Shown in pieces: positions 26,426-35,292 of a stretch of 64,000 bases of DNA. The notes beneath the pieces were generated by a model. It did not search any database. It was not told the DNA's origin and was given only the letters and a program-made list of their open reading frames with translations. The position numbers were made by a program, and so were the translations under genes. This DNA is from Parasedimentitalea maritima. GTDB taxonomy: Bacteria > Pseudomonadota > Alphaproteobacteria > Rhodobacterales > Rhodobacteraceae. Location of the stretch: positions 248,001 to 312,000 of the forward strand of contig NZ_VAUA01000003.1 of assembly GCF_005771405.1 (NCBI RefSeq). The letters are read 5' to 3'. How positions within the stretch are numbered: position 1 is the first letter of the stretch; each line of letters opens with the position of its first letter.

Positions 26426-27053
26426 GCTGTGGCAGATGACGGCGTGGGATAATCCCCAACAAACCTGGCCCCTCCATTGTCAGTGACATTGGCCCTACCG
26501 CTCGATTTGAGGTTCCGATGTTTCCCATTGGGGACATCTTCAAGCCACTCAATGGCCATTGCAGCCCAGTTGATTCCGCCGTGACAGGGCCCATTGGAAA
26601 CAATGACACGGTTTCCCCTGCTTCAGTTGCCAGGGATATTTCACGGGGAACATGAAAGACCAATTCATGCTCTCCCAATAGTATGCAAGGGCTGCTCAAT
26701 ACCTGAACCAGTGTATTAAAAGAGGCCAGTTGATGGTCCACTCGTGCCCCCAAAAAACCAACCGCCAGCACCACTGGCGCTTTGATGTGGCGCAACGCCT
26801 TATGAAAGTCCGTACTGGACTGTTCAGCAATTTCGTAAATTGTATTTGGCGCCAATTGCTTGCGTACTATATTTGAAAGAGAGTCCAAGTCTCCAATCAC
26901 TGCTTGAGGAATGCGCCCCTCACTTAGGGCCAGGTCGGCGCCTCCATCAGCAGCAACCAGAAAGGGAGCCAGAGATAAGGCGAGATCCAGGTCCCCGGCG
27001 GCAACTGCACCGCCTCCGATCAAAGTTACTGGTTCGTTTTGCTCTACAATCAA
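26370..27053 (-). CDS. thiN: Thiamine diphosphokinase
   Basis: Makes thiamine diphosphate from thiamine and ATP. The 227-residue product has the family motifs ADGGADLAL, the acidic VIGDLDSLS and the STDFHKAL and GFLGARVDHQLAS segments of the catalytic half, then the beta-rich thiamine-binding half. The most likely start is TTG at 27053, preceded by GGGGA; no ATG fits near the N-terminus. The C-terminus overlaps the convergent EamA gene. The other thiamine genes are not in this window. Confidence 0.85.
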   Translation of the reverse strand: MIVEQNEPVTLIGGGAVAAGDLDLALSLAPFLVAADGGADLALSEGRIPQAVIGDLDSLSNIVRKQLAPNTIYEIAEQSSTDFHKALRHIKAPVVLAVGFLGARVDHQLASFNTLVQVLSSPCILLGEHELVFHVPREISLATEAGETVSLFPMGPVTAESTGLQWPLSGLKMSPMGNIGTSNRAVGPMSLTMEGPGLLGIIPRRHLPQLMQQIAQAPPWSSKVALR

Positions 27054-27199
27054 CGTTTTTCCCCGGAATTTGCGTCAGTTTCGAAACAAGCCATAATCTG
27101 GTCACAAAAAGATACGATCAATTGCACGAATTCGGACAGAATTTGACGCTCTGCGCCCATTATGTAAACGGCAATAGCTTTGGCGAGGACAAGATTCCT

Positions 27200-29320
27200 A
27201 TGGTACAGAATAACAAAGTTTTAACCGTTTCTTATGGAACTTTCTCCTGCACGCTGGAAGGGTTCGAAGATTCGTTTGATACCATGAAGGCAATCGCTGA
27301 ATATTTCCGCGATCTTGCGTCCGACGATCGCTATTTTGGCGCCGAACCCCCTCAGCCGGATGCCGAGATGTTGACGCGCATCGCTCAACGCGAAGTTTCC
27401 CGCCAGGTTGAAGCCCGTACAAGTGATGGAGCCATCCACCTGCGGGCGGCCGAATCCACGGAACCTGTCAAGCCAGCTACTGCACCAGTGACACCTGCTG
27501 TTGAACCAGTCGAACCGGCGCCTCAGGCGGCTGAGGCACCGGAAAAACCTGCAGAGGCTACCCCTGAAGTGACCGCACCAAAGGCTACTGCCGAAGTGGT
27601 CATCGAAGAGGCCCCAGCTGAAGATTCTGTTGCCACCAAATCCGAAGATGAAACCGCTGTTGAAGATCCGGTAGATCTAACAGCCGTAGCTGCTGCAGTT
27701 GCGGCCCCAGAAGCTGCAGGTCTGCCTACCGCTGAGGATTTGGTTGCGGATGAACCTGAAGTAGAACAACCTGATGCAAGCGAAGACTCTTCGCCAGCAG
27801 CAGACAGCATCGCGGCCAAACTGCAGCGCATTCGCGCCGTCGTTGCGCAGGCCCCACGGGACGAAGAATTCTCAGAAGATCAACACGCCGAGAATTTCAT
27901 CCAAGAATCCGCCGTGGATATCGCTGCTGCAATGCGTCTGGACGACGAAGCCGAACTTGCCGCTGATGAGGCAAGTCAGGATCAGGTTGAAATCGCTCAA
28001 GCATTGGACCTGATTGATCAACGCCAGGCAGACAGCAGCGAAGATCAGCCCACGGCTGAAGTCGAGACGAAGATCGAAGCGGAAACCAAGCCTGCTCCGG
28101 ATCTTGAATCCCCGGTGGAGCCTGAAGTCTCGGAAGAGATTGAACAGGCTGCAGAGGTCAAAACCGATCCAGAACCCGAAGTCGACATTGCCGCAGCCAC
28201 AACGTCAGCTGTCGAAGCCGAAACCGACGTCGAAGAGGACAACAGCCTGTTTGAGGGCGTTGAAAAGCAAGACAGCACATCTGACAGCCAAAGCGAGGAC
28301 GCCAATATCCTCGCTGAAGTGTCCAAGCACGTCGAACCGGCGGAAACCGCAGCAGAAACTCCTGCGCAAAAGCGTCCAAGGCGCGCCAGAATCGTGCGCG
28401 TAAAGCGTGCAGTGATCGACGATGCCGTCAAATCTGGGACATTGGAAGAAGTTGCGGAAGAGCCCGTTCAGCCAGCACCTGAGACCTCCTTGTCCGACGC
28501 TGACGAGGCTGAATTGCTGCAGGAACTGGCCGCTGTCGAAGCGGAACTGCTGGCCAATGATGACACCCCGGAACCAATTGATGAGACCAAGCAGGAGGTT
28601 GCAGAAGACCCTGCACCGGCCCCTGCGCCCTCCCCTGTGGCGGAAACTCCGGACAGCGATGTCTCGCGGTTGATGGATGCAGCGGATGAAAAATTGGAAG
28701 ATCCCGAGCTTTCGTCATCGCGTGAAACCTACGACCACCTGCGCGCAGCCATGGCCGCAGCTTTGGCCGACCGCGCCGCAGGCGGCAGTACTGGCGTCAC
28801 CAATAGTGATGAAGATTACCGCAATGATCTGGCCAGCGTGGTTCGCCCACGCCGTCCAACTGCTGCAAAGGGAGGCGCACCACGCCCGGCTCCGGCCCAA
28901 CGTCCAGCCCCCCTTAAACTGGTGGCCGAGCAACGCATCGACGAGGCCCCGGAGAAATCAAACGGACCGGTTCGTCCGCGTCGGGTTGCGTCGGCCCAGG
29001 CCGATGATGCAGCTTTTGCGGACAAAGGGCACGAAGGCGGATTTGCGGCCTATGCTTTGGAAAGTGGCGCGGTGGAATTGTATGAACTACTTGAAGCCGC
29101 CGCCTCTTACATGAGTTTTGTCGAAGGCCGGGAGCATTTCTCGCGTCCGCAGTTGATGAACAAGGTCAAGCTGCTGGACAGCGCTGAGTTCAATCGCGAA
29201 GACGGGTTGCGATCCTTTGGGCAGTTGCTCCGCGAAGGTAAGATTGAAAAAACCAACAGCGGTCACTTTACCGCCTCTGGTCAGATCGGGTTTCGCCCAG
29301 ACGAGCGTGTCGCTGGCTAA
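27200..29320 (+). CDS. Large acidic, mostly disordered protein, unknown function
   Basis: A 706-residue protein with three parts. Residues 1-65 (MVQNNKVLTVSYGTFSCTLE onward) look folded and conserved. Residues from about 70 to 590 are low-complexity and rich in Glu, Asp, Ala, Pro and Val, with two basic islands, KRPRRARIVRVKRAV (about 393-407) and RPRRPTAAKGG (about 550). The last 100 residues (from ALESGAVELYELLEAAASYM) are ordered and helical and end in a GHFTASGQIGFRPDERVAG segment. There is no signal peptide or membrane helix. A strong terminator follows. It probably acts as a cytoplasmic adaptor or scaffold; this is inference from architecture only. Confidence 0.8.
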   Translation: MVQNNKVLTVSYGTFSCTLEGFEDSFDTMKAIAEYFRDLASDDRYFGAEPPQPDAEMLTRIAQREVSRQVEARTSDGAIHLRAAESTEPVKPATAPVTPAVEPVEPAPQAAEAPEKPAEATPEVTAPKATAEVVIEEAPAEDSVATKSEDETAVEDPVDLTAVAAAVAAPEAAGLPTAEDLVADEPEVEQPDASEDSSPAADSIAAKLQRIRAVVAQAPRDEEFSEDQHAENFIQESAVDIAAAMRLDDEAELAADEASQDQVEIAQALDLIDQRQADSSEDQPTAEVETKIEAETKPAPDLESPVEPEVSEEIEQAAEVKTDPEPEVDIAAATTSAVEAETDVEEDNSLFEGVEKQDSTSDSQSEDANILAEVSKHVEPAETAAETPAQKRPRRARIVRVKRAVIDDAVKSGTLEEVAEEPVQPAPETSLSDADEAELLQELAAVEAELLANDDTPEPIDETKQEVAEDPAPAPAPSPVAETPDSDVSRLMDAADEKLEDPELSSSRETYDHLRAAMAAALADRAAGGSTGVTNSDEDYRNDLASVVRPRRPTAAKGGAPRPAPAQRPAPLKLVAEQRIDEAPEKSNGPVRPRRVASAQADDAAFADKGHEGGFAAYALESGAVELYELLEAAASYMSFVEGREHFSRPQLMNKVKLLDSAEFNREDGLRSFGQLLREGKIEKTNSGHFTASGQIGFRPDERVAG

Positions 29321-29340
29321 ACGTCATAGTTTTTCTAGCA

Positions 29341-29368
29341 AAAAGGCAGGTCTTTCGACCTGCCTTTT
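29341..29368 (+). terminator. Terminator after the acidic-protein gene
   Basis: AAAAGGCAGGTC and GACCTGCCTTTT form a perfect 12-bp stem with a TTTC loop, 20 bases after the stop codon. Because both arms end in A or T runs it could work in both directions and also stop the purA-DUF2842 transcript. Confidence 0.85.
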
Positions 29369-29386
29369 GCGTTTAATCAGTACCCT

Positions 29387-29626
29387 TTATTGATCTTTGG
29401 GTGCGTCTGGGTCGGGCTGCCCAATACCACGAAACAGCGGTTTGAACGGGACAATCCAGATAATTCCAAGGACAACAAAAACCACAAGTTGCAACAGCAC
29501 AGAATACTCGGAGAGTCGTCCTGCCAGTGTCGTTGCCACCATAATGTACAATGGCAGCCCAATCAGCAGAACCACCAGGGCCCAGCGACGCCGGGCCTTG
29601 TAGCTGAGACCTTTTTTGTCAGCCAT
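29387..29626 (-). CDS. DUF2842 small membrane protein
   Basis: A 79-residue protein with a basic N-terminus (KGLSYKARRRWAL) and two hydrophobic helices (about 15-34 and 41-60), ending in a charged PDAPKDQ tail. This matches DUF2842, an alphaproteobacterial family of unknown role. Its start overlaps the purA stop (TGATG), so it is translated with purA. Confidence 0.85.
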   Translation of the reverse strand: MADKKGLSYKARRRWALVVLLIGLPLYIMVATTLAGRLSEYSVLLQLVVFVVLGIIWIVPFKPLFRGIGQPDPDAPKDQ

Positions 29627-30921
29627 CAGTCTTCAAACGGGTCAGTCACCAGAATGGTGTCCTCCCGCTCCGGGCTGGTCGACAACATCGCAACCGGACA
29701 ACCGATCAGTTCTTCGACACGACGCACGTATTTGATCGCATTGGCTGGCAGATCGGCCCAGCTGCGCGCACCTTCGGTCGATTCGCTCCAACCTGGCATC
29801 TCTTCGTAGACAGGAGTGCACCGCGCCTGCTGATCAGCAGCTGTGGGCAGATAGTCCAGTGGTTTGCCGTCCAGCTCGTAGCCGGTGCAGATCTTCAGGG
29901 TTTCGAACCCGTCCAACACGTCCAGTTTGGTGAAGGCAATACCATTGACGCCGCTGGTGGCACAGGTCTGGCGCACCAGAACCGCATCAAACCAGCCGCA
30001 GCGCCGCTGGCGTCCGGTATTGGTGCCAAACTCATGGCCGCGCTCACCCAGACGTTGGCCGTCGGCGTCGTTCAGTTCTGCTGGGAACGGACCTTCGCCA
30101 ACGCGTGTGGTATAGGCTTTGACGATGCCCAACACAAAATCGATAGCGCCCGGCCCCATGCCAGTACCGGTTGCGGCCTGCCCCGCAATCACGTTGGACG
30201 ACGTCACAAAGGGATAGGTACCGAAATCGATATCCAGCAACGCGCCTTGGGCGCCTTCGAACAGGATCCGTTTACCGGCTTTGCGTTTGTCGTTCAGGAC
30301 TTTCCAGACAGGCGCAGCATATTGCAGGATTTTTGGTGCAATTTCTTTGAGTTGTGCAATCAAAGCATCGCGGTCGATAGGCGCAATCCCCAGTCCTTTG
30401 CGCAAAGGATCATGGTGCTGCAAGGCTCGGTCAACGCGTGCTTCCAAGGTCGTATCATCGGCCAGGTCGGCCACCCGAATAGAGCGACGGCCAACCTTGT
30501 CTTCATAGGCCGGGCCAATGCCGCGACCAGTGGTCCCGATCTTGGTGCCTTTGCTGGCAGCTTCTTCACGGGCGCGATCCAGCTCGCCGTGAATGGGCAG
30601 AATCAGCGGCGTATTCTCGGCGATCATCAGCGATTCTGCGTCGACGGTAACACCCTGCGAACGGATGCTTTCGATCTCTTTGACCAGATGCCAAGGATCC
30701 AGCACGACGCCATTGCCGATCACACTCAACTTACCGCCGCGCACGATACCCGATGGCAATGCGGCAAGCTTGAACACCTCGCCGTCGATAACCAGCGTGT
30801 GGCCTGCGTTATGACCACCCTGAAAGCGCGCGATGACATCGGCGCGCTCGCTGAGCCAGTCTACGATCTTGCCTTTTCCCTCGTCACCCCATTGGGCGCC
30901 GACTACGACGACATTGGCCAT
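29626..30921 (-). CDS. purA: Adenylosuccinate synthetase
   Basis: Joins IMP and aspartate with GTP on the route to AMP. The 431-residue product begins [25 protein letters not shown], the GTP loop and catalytic Asp of the family, and has GGHNAGHT, the [14 protein letters not shown] segment and [11 protein letters not shown] start 45 codons upstream is rejected because the family begins at the chosen Met. Together with PurD in this window it covers two steps of purine synthesis. Confidence 0.96.
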   Translation of the reverse strand: MANVVVVGAQWGDEGKGKIVDWLSERADVIARFQGGHNAGHTLVIDGEVFKLAALPSGIVRGGKLSVIGNGVVLDPWHLVKEIESIRSQGVTVDAESLMIAENTPLILPIHGELDRAREEAASKGTKIGTTGRGIGPAYEDKVGRRSIRVADLADDTTLEARVDRALQHHDPLRKGLGIAPIDRDALIAQLKEIAPKILQYAAPVWKVLNDKRKAGKRILFEGAQGALLDIDFGTYPFVTSSNVIAGQAATGTGMGPGAIDFVLGIVKAYTTRVGEGPFPAELNDADGQRLGERGHEFGTNTGRQRRCGWFDAVLVRQTCATSGVNGIAFTKLDVLDGFETLKICTGYELDGKPLDYLPTAADQQARCTPVYEEMPGWSESTEGARSWADLPANAIKYVRRVEELIGCPVAMLSTSPEREDTILVTDPFED

Positions 30922-31045
30922 ATCTGGTCCTTTGTATTTATCTGAAACCGGCCCTCCTATAGCGGTGCAGAGGGCATTGTGGAACCACAAATTCGTCGCA
31001 GGCGAGCTAGGAGAGCGACATTCGTCGGTAACCGGGGCCGTTAGC

Positions 31046-31083
31046 GGTGCGTGCAAGCACGCACCCTACGCATTTTGCGAGGC
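31046..31083. repeat. Palindromic interspersed repeat, copy 1
   Basis: GGTGCGTGCAAGCACGCACC is a 20-base perfect palindrome (31046-31065), followed by CTACGCATTTTGCGAGGC. Related copies are at 35062-35102 and 42222-42247. It lies just beyond the nitrile hydratase accessory gene, overlapping its last bases on the right. Confidence 0.7.
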
Positions 31084-31410
31084 TGCAAGCCGAACAACAT
31101 CACCATGTGGCGTCTCCAGGTAGGCGCGTTCCCAGTCGCCACGTAGGCGTTCGACATCAGGTGCGGATGCAGCGCCGTCCTTGGCCAGAATCATCTCTAG
31201 CGTCTCCAGCCAGGCGGTAAAATAATCGTCGCCACCATCCAGATCCTTATCCAGACCATGGCGTGCCAGCACCTGCGAGAACTGTGCCACCCAGTTGGGC
31301 CAACTGAAATGGCCAGCCTCATTCAGTGACACCGTGAGCGCAAAGACCTGGGCGTGCCAGGGGTGCAGAAAAACCGGCTCGGGTGCGGAATCGGGAAGAC
31401 AGGCCGTCAT
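31066..31410 (-). CDS. Nitrile hydratase accessory protein (activator)
   Basis: A 114-residue protein resembling the N-terminal part of nitrile hydratase beta subunits, as in the P14K/NhlE-type cobalt activator that helps load metal into the alpha subunit. Matching segments are FLHPWHAQVFALTVSLNEAG and FSWPNWVAQFSQVL, and DYFTAWLETLEMILA. ATG at 31410 overlaps the stop of the beta gene (ATGA), so translation is coupled. Confidence 0.85.
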   Translation of the reverse strand: MTACLPDSAPEPVFLHPWHAQVFALTVSLNEAGHFSWPNWVAQFSQVLARHGLDKDLDGGDDYFTAWLETLEMILAKDGAASAPDVERLRGDWERAYLETPHGDVVRLAASQNA

Positions 31411-32084
31411 AGGGGCTCCAAATAGCTTTGCCACAGGTCAATGATCACCTGATCATCGGCATTTTCGGGATTGGCCCAGAGCTCACTTGCGGCAAAACGC
31501 ACCGCATAGAGCGGTTCCGGCGCTTCGCCCAGATCATGAGCGTTGCTGTCCGGCAAAACATGGGTGCCATGCAACCGCAGGACATACCCGCGCGCGCCCG
31601 CAGCATAGGCAGGCAGACGCGTGTGCCCGCCATCGACTAGGCAGCTATCACCCGGATGACGACAACGAACCGCCTGTCCGGGGGAAAATTTTGGCGCGAT
31701 TTCGCTCGCTCGGTCCGCAGGTCCTCCCTTTGCCAGCATCGCGGCCACAGCATCGGCTTTGAGCATCCGCGAGGCCAGAGGGTGAGAGGTATCATCCCCC
31801 TGCCCCCTGAGATCGTCTAATGTCAGAACGCCACGTTCCACCAACAAGTCTGTCAGCGCAGAAATCCAGATTTCGTAGTAGGAAAATCCCGTGTAGTCCT
31901 GCGGCGACAAGCGTTCCCGGGCATGACGCGAGATGTCGATATTCCACTGCCCCAGGGCTCCACAGGCCAGCGTCACAGCCAGAGCCTGAGCATGCCAGTC
32001 TGTGGCGAACACAGGGGCATCTGGCGCATCTGGCACCACAGGGCCATCGCCAAAGCGCCCCCCCATGTCATGAATGCGGGTCAT
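31407..32084 (-). CDS. nthB: Nitrile hydratase beta subunit
   Basis: A 225-residue structural subunit of nitrile hydratase. It starts MTRIHDMGGRFGDGPV, typical of beta subunits. The N-terminal helical region (YYEIWISALTDLLVERGVL) is followed by an SH3-like C-terminal barrel (FSPGQAVRCRHPGD, then RLPAYAAGARGYVLRLHGTHVLPDS). It overlaps the alpha gene stop by four bases (ATGA). Confidence 0.93.
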   Translation of the reverse strand: MTRIHDMGGRFGDGPVVPDAPDAPVFATDWHAQALAVTLACGALGQWNIDISRHARERLSPQDYTGFSYYEIWISALTDLLVERGVLTLDDLRGQGDDTSHPLASRMLKADAVAAMLAKGGPADRASEIAPKFSPGQAVRCRHPGDSCLVDGGHTRLPAYAAGARGYVLRLHGTHVLPDSNAHDLGEAPEPLYAVRFAASELWANPENADDQVIIDLWQSYLEPL

Positions 32085-32695
32085 TTGGCCACCTTGGCCA
32101 GCCCGGTACCAATCATACTATCTCGGCTGACTAGCGCCGCGAGTTCGTCGACACTCAGCCCCTCACTGCCTTCCGGGCGCATTGGTATCACCAAATAGCG
32201 CATCTCGGCCGTTGAATCCCAAACTCTCACCGCGGTTTCTTTAGGCAAAGTCACACCAAAGTCAGCAAGAACCGCACGCGGCTCTCGCACCACTCGGGCT
32301 CGGTAGGCGTCAGATTTATACCAAGCAGGCGGTATTCCAAGCAACGGCCAAGGGTAACAACTGCACAGGGTACAAACGACCATATTATGCAGGTCCGGGG
32401 TATTCTCTACCGCCACCATATGTTCACCCTGACGGCCAAAATAGCCCAGATCTGCTACCACCGCAGTGGCATCCTGCATCAAAGCGTCCCGAAAACCCGG
32501 ATCACTCCAGGCCCGTGCAACAACCTGCGCACCATTTTTGGGGCCAATCTTGTTTTGATAGGTGTCAATAATCTGATCCAGAGCGCCGGGGTCAATCAAC
32601 CCTTTGCGAGTCAGAATCGTTTCCAACGCCTTGACCCGCAAAGCAGGTTCGGGCGGTAATAGCGCATGCGGGTGGTCGTGATGATCATGAGGCAT
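32081..32695 (-). CDS. nthA: Nitrile hydratase alpha subunit, cobalt type
   Basis: The metal-binding subunit that hydrates nitriles to amides. The metal site is VCTLCSC at 107-113 (C108, C111, C113); threonine after the first cysteine is characteristic of cobalt rather than iron enzymes. The flanking YPWPLLGIPPAWYKS and VRVWDSTAEMRYLV are family motifs. The ATG at 32695 gives a His-rich start (MPHDHHDHPH) and 204 residues. The order alpha-beta-accessory is that of cobalt enzymes. No amidase is nearby to use the product. Confidence 0.93.
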   Translation of the reverse strand: MPHDHHDHPHALLPPEPALRVKALETILTRKGLIDPGALDQIIDTYQNKIGPKNGAQVVARAWSDPGFRDALMQDATAVVADLGYFGRQGEHMVAVENTPDLHNMVVCTLCSCYPWPLLGIPPAWYKSDAYRARVVREPRAVLADFGVTLPKETAVRVWDSTAEMRYLVIPMRPEGSEGLSVDELAALVSRDSMIGTGLAKVAK

Positions 32696-32869
32696 ACAAC
32701 CAGACTGCGAATTTGCTGCGGCCCTGTCCAGTCCAATTGTCGGCCTTAATGGCGCTGACAATTGGGAGCAGAACAGATTCATGATCAACAAGGGCGAACT
32801 CGGGTCTTGCCCCTCCCCGCAAACTTGCCTACATACCGCTCGATACTCAGCCAATTGCCGCAGGGGCCC

Positions 32870-33235
32870 ATGGAAAACGTCGTTCTTATCATCCACCTTT
32901 TTCTGGCCCTTGGCCTGATCGCTGTCGTTCTCCTACAACGGTCCGAAGGCGGCGGCCTTGGCATGAGCGGAGGCGGTGGCGGTGCCATGTCCGGCCGCTC
33001 AGCCGCAACAGCGCTGAGCAAGGTCACTTGGATCCTTGCCATTGCTTTCATCGTGACCTCGATCACGTTGACTATTCTGGCCGCACAGAAATCTGCGGGA
33101 TCCTCAGTTCTGGACCGGACCGACGGGCCGGTTGCAACTGAAGGTGACGCAAATACTCCGGTAGCGCCAGTTGGTAGCGATCTGCTGCCACCAAGCGCCG
33201 GTGACAATGCGCCACTGGTTCCAAGCGCCGATTGA
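32870..33235 (+). CDS. secG: Preprotein translocase subunit SecG
   Basis: A 121-residue subunit of the SecYEG channel. Two membrane helices (about 4-21 and 46-68) flank the Gly/Ser-rich loop with RSEGGGLGMSGGGGG. The C-terminal 45 residues are Pro/Ala/Asp-rich. The start at 32870 (MENVVLIIHL) fits the family. It is divergent from nthA and precedes pyrG by 172 bases. Confidence 0.93.
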   Translation: MENVVLIIHLFLALGLIAVVLLQRSEGGGLGMSGGGGGAMSGRSAATALSKVTWILAIAFIVTSITLTILAAQKSAGSSVLDRTDGPVATEGDANTPVAPVGSDLLPPSAGDNAPLVPSAD

Positions 33236-33258
33236 ACTACCATACCTAGACGGGGATT

Positions 33259-33285
33259 TTGAGCCGCAACAGCATCTTGCGGCTC
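33259..33285 (+). terminator. Hairpin after secG
   Basis: GAGCCGCAA and TTGCGGCTC form a 9-bp stem around CAGCATC, about 25 bases past the secG stop. T residues are few, so termination is uncertain. Confidence 0.45.
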
Positions 33286-33321
33286 CCTTGCGTTGAAGAC
33301 ACGAATCCTCTATTAGTGAAG

Positions 33322-33394
33322 TCCCGTGATGCTTTGGTTTTTCGGAACCTTTCAGGGCACCTGAATTCTGATTTCTTCATGACTTCTCACGGGA
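33322..33394 (+). promoter_or_regulatory. pyrG: Inverted repeat in the pyrG leader
   Basis: TCCCGTGA at 33322-33329 is the exact reverse complement of TCACGGGA at 33387-33394, which contains the GGGAG ribosome site of pyrG (ATG 33408). If transcribed, the two could pair and hide the ribosome site. A regulatory role is inference. Confidence 0.35.
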
Positions 33395-33407
33395 GCAGCC
33401 GACACTC

Positions 33408-35051
33408 ATGGCGCGTTATATCTTCATTACTGGTGGGGTGGTTTCCTCCCTTGGCAAAGGTCTGGCATCAGCGGCTCTGGGCGCGCTGCTGCAAGCACGT
33501 GGCTACTCGGTACGTCTGCGCAAACTGGATCCCTATCTGAACGTTGATCCGGGCACCATGAGCCCCTATGAACACGGCGAAGTCTTTGTCACCGATGATG
33601 GTGCCGAGACGGACCTCGATCTGGGCCACTATGAGCGGTTTACTGGTGTTGCGGCCCGCAAGACCGACTCGATTTCATCCGGCCGGGTCTATTCCAACGT
33701 TTTGGAAAAGGAACGCCGGGGCGATTATTTGGGTAAAACCATTCAGGTGATCCCGCATGTCACCAACGAGATCAAAACCTTCCTTGATATTGGCGCTGAT
33801 GAGGTCGATTTCATGTTGTGTGAAATCGGTGGTACTGTTGGTGACATCGAAGGCCTGCCGTTCTTTGAAGCGATCCGCCAGTATGGCCAGGACAAACCGC
33901 GTGGCCAGTGCATCTACATGCACCTGACGTTGCTGCCCTACATCAAAGCCTCTGGCGAGCTGAAGACAAAGCCAACCCAGCACTCGGTGAAAGAACTCCG
34001 TTCAATCGGGCTGGCACCGGATATTCTGGTGTGCCGTTCTGAAGGACCTATCCCCAAGAAAGAGCGCGAAAAACTAGCGCTGTTCTGTAACGTACGCCCT
34101 GACAGCGTGATTGCAGCTCAGGATCTGAAATCGATCTACGAAGCGCCACTGGCCTATCACCGCGAAGGTATGGATCAGGCAGTTCTGGATGCCTTTGGCA
34201 TTGCCCCTGCCCCAAAGCCAAACCTAGCACGCTGGGAAGATGTCGCCGACCGGGTCTACAACCCCGAGGGTGAGGTCAAAGTTGCAATCGTTGGTAAATA
34301 CACGCAGCTCGAGGATGCCTATAAGTCGATTGCCGAGGCGCTGATCCATGGCGGCATGGCCAACCGGGTCAAAGTCAAGATCGAATGGGTCGACGCGGAA
34401 GCCTTTGATAGCGAAGATGCCACGCCGCATCTGCAGGGGTTCCACGCTATTTTGGTCCCTGGCGGCTTTGGCGAGCGCGGTACCGAAGGCAAGATCAAAG
34501 CGGCCCAATTTGCCCGCGAGCATAAGGTGCCTTATCTGGGTATTTGCCTTGGCATGCAGATGGCAGTGATCGAGGCCGCCCGTAACGTCGCTGGCATCTC
34601 CGAAGCGGGCTCAGAAGAGTTCGACCATGAAGCTGGCAAGAAGCGGTTTGAACCCGTTGTCTATCACCTGAAAGAATGGGTGCAGGGCAACCACAAGGTT
34701 GAACGCAAAGTGGGCGACGACAAGGGCGGCACCATGCGTCTGGGCGCCTATGACGCCACCCTGGCGGAGGGATCAAATGTGGCCCGTGTCTATGGCGGCA
34801 GTCATATTGAGGAACGCCACCGCCACCGCTATGAGGTAGACATCAAATACCGCGAAAAGCTTGAAGAAGCCGGTCTTAAGTTTTCAGGCATGTCGCCCGA
34901 CGGCAGCCTGCCCGAGATTGTCGAATGGGCAGACCATCCCTGGTTCATCGGTGTGCAATTCCATCCTGAGTTGAAATCCAAACCGTTTGCGCCACACCCG
35001 CTGTTCAGTGACTTTGTCCGCGCTGCAATCGACTCTTCGCGGCTGGTCTAG
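33408..35051 (+). CDS. pyrG: CTP synthase
   Basis: Converts UTP to CTP with glutamine and ATP. The 547-residue product begins [18 protein letters not shown], the nucleotide-binding start of the synthetase domain, and has the typical [21 protein letters not shown] and [11 protein letters not shown] motifs. The glutaminase domain begins near 290 and has GGFGERG, the nucleophile in LGICLGMQ and the catalytic HPE near the C-terminus (VQFHPELKS). Confidence 0.97.
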   Translation: MARYIFITGGVVSSLGKGLASAALGALLQARGYSVRLRKLDPYLNVDPGTMSPYEHGEVFVTDDGAETDLDLGHYERFTGVAARKTDSISSGRVYSNVLEKERRGDYLGKTIQVIPHVTNEIKTFLDIGADEVDFMLCEIGGTVGDIEGLPFFEAIRQYGQDKPRGQCIYMHLTLLPYIKASGELKTKPTQHSVKELRSIGLAPDILVCRSEGPIPKKEREKLALFCNVRPDSVIAAQDLKSIYEAPLAYHREGMDQAVLDAFGIAPAPKPNLARWEDVADRVYNPEGEVKVAIVGKYTQLEDAYKSIAEALIHGGMANRVKVKIEWVDAEAFDSEDATPHLQGFHAILVPGGFGERGTEGKIKAAQFAREHKVPYLGICLGMQMAVIEAARNVAGISEAGSEEFDHEAGKKRFEPVVYHLKEWVQGNHKVERKVGDDKGGTMRLGAYDATLAEGSNVARVYGGSHIEERHRHRYEVDIKYREKLEEAGLKFSGMSPDGSLPEIVEWADHPWFIGVQFHPELKSKPFAPHPLFSDFVRAAIDSSRLV

Positions 35052-35061
35052 CCCTGCGGCA

Positions 35062-35102
35062 GGTGCGTGCAAGCACACACCCTACACTCCATTTTGCAAG
35101 GC
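35062..35102. repeat. Palindromic interspersed repeat, copy 2
   Basis: GGTGCGTGCAAGCACACACCCTAC, with one change in the palindrome of the copy at 31046, then CATTTTGCAAGGC, which parallels CATTTTGCGAGGC in copy 1. It lies right after pyrG and runs into its terminator. Confidence 0.7.
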
Positions 35103-35126
35103 GCACTGGATTTCCAGTGCGCCTTT
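35098..35126 (+). terminator. pyrG terminator
   Basis: AAGGCGCACTGG and CCAGTGCGCCTT form a 12-bp stem with an ATTT loop, followed by TCTCGTTGTTG. It lies 47 bases beyond the pyrG stop. Confidence 0.8.
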
Positions 35127-35292
35127 CTCGTTGTTGTATCAACAGGCCTGAATAGAGCTTCTGTGCCCTTTGGTACGCAGGCACCAGAAATCTGGTAACT
35201 GTTAGCGCAACACCCAGCCCGCGCAGGTTGTTTCCGCTCCAAACCGCGTTATAGACGGGCTAAGCTTTGAACATTCGCGGAGACCTGGGCAT

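Noticed and set aside
32762-32869. N-terminal extension of SecG
   Set aside because: SecG proteins begin with the first membrane helix; the 36 extra residues would overlap the nitrile hydratase promoter.
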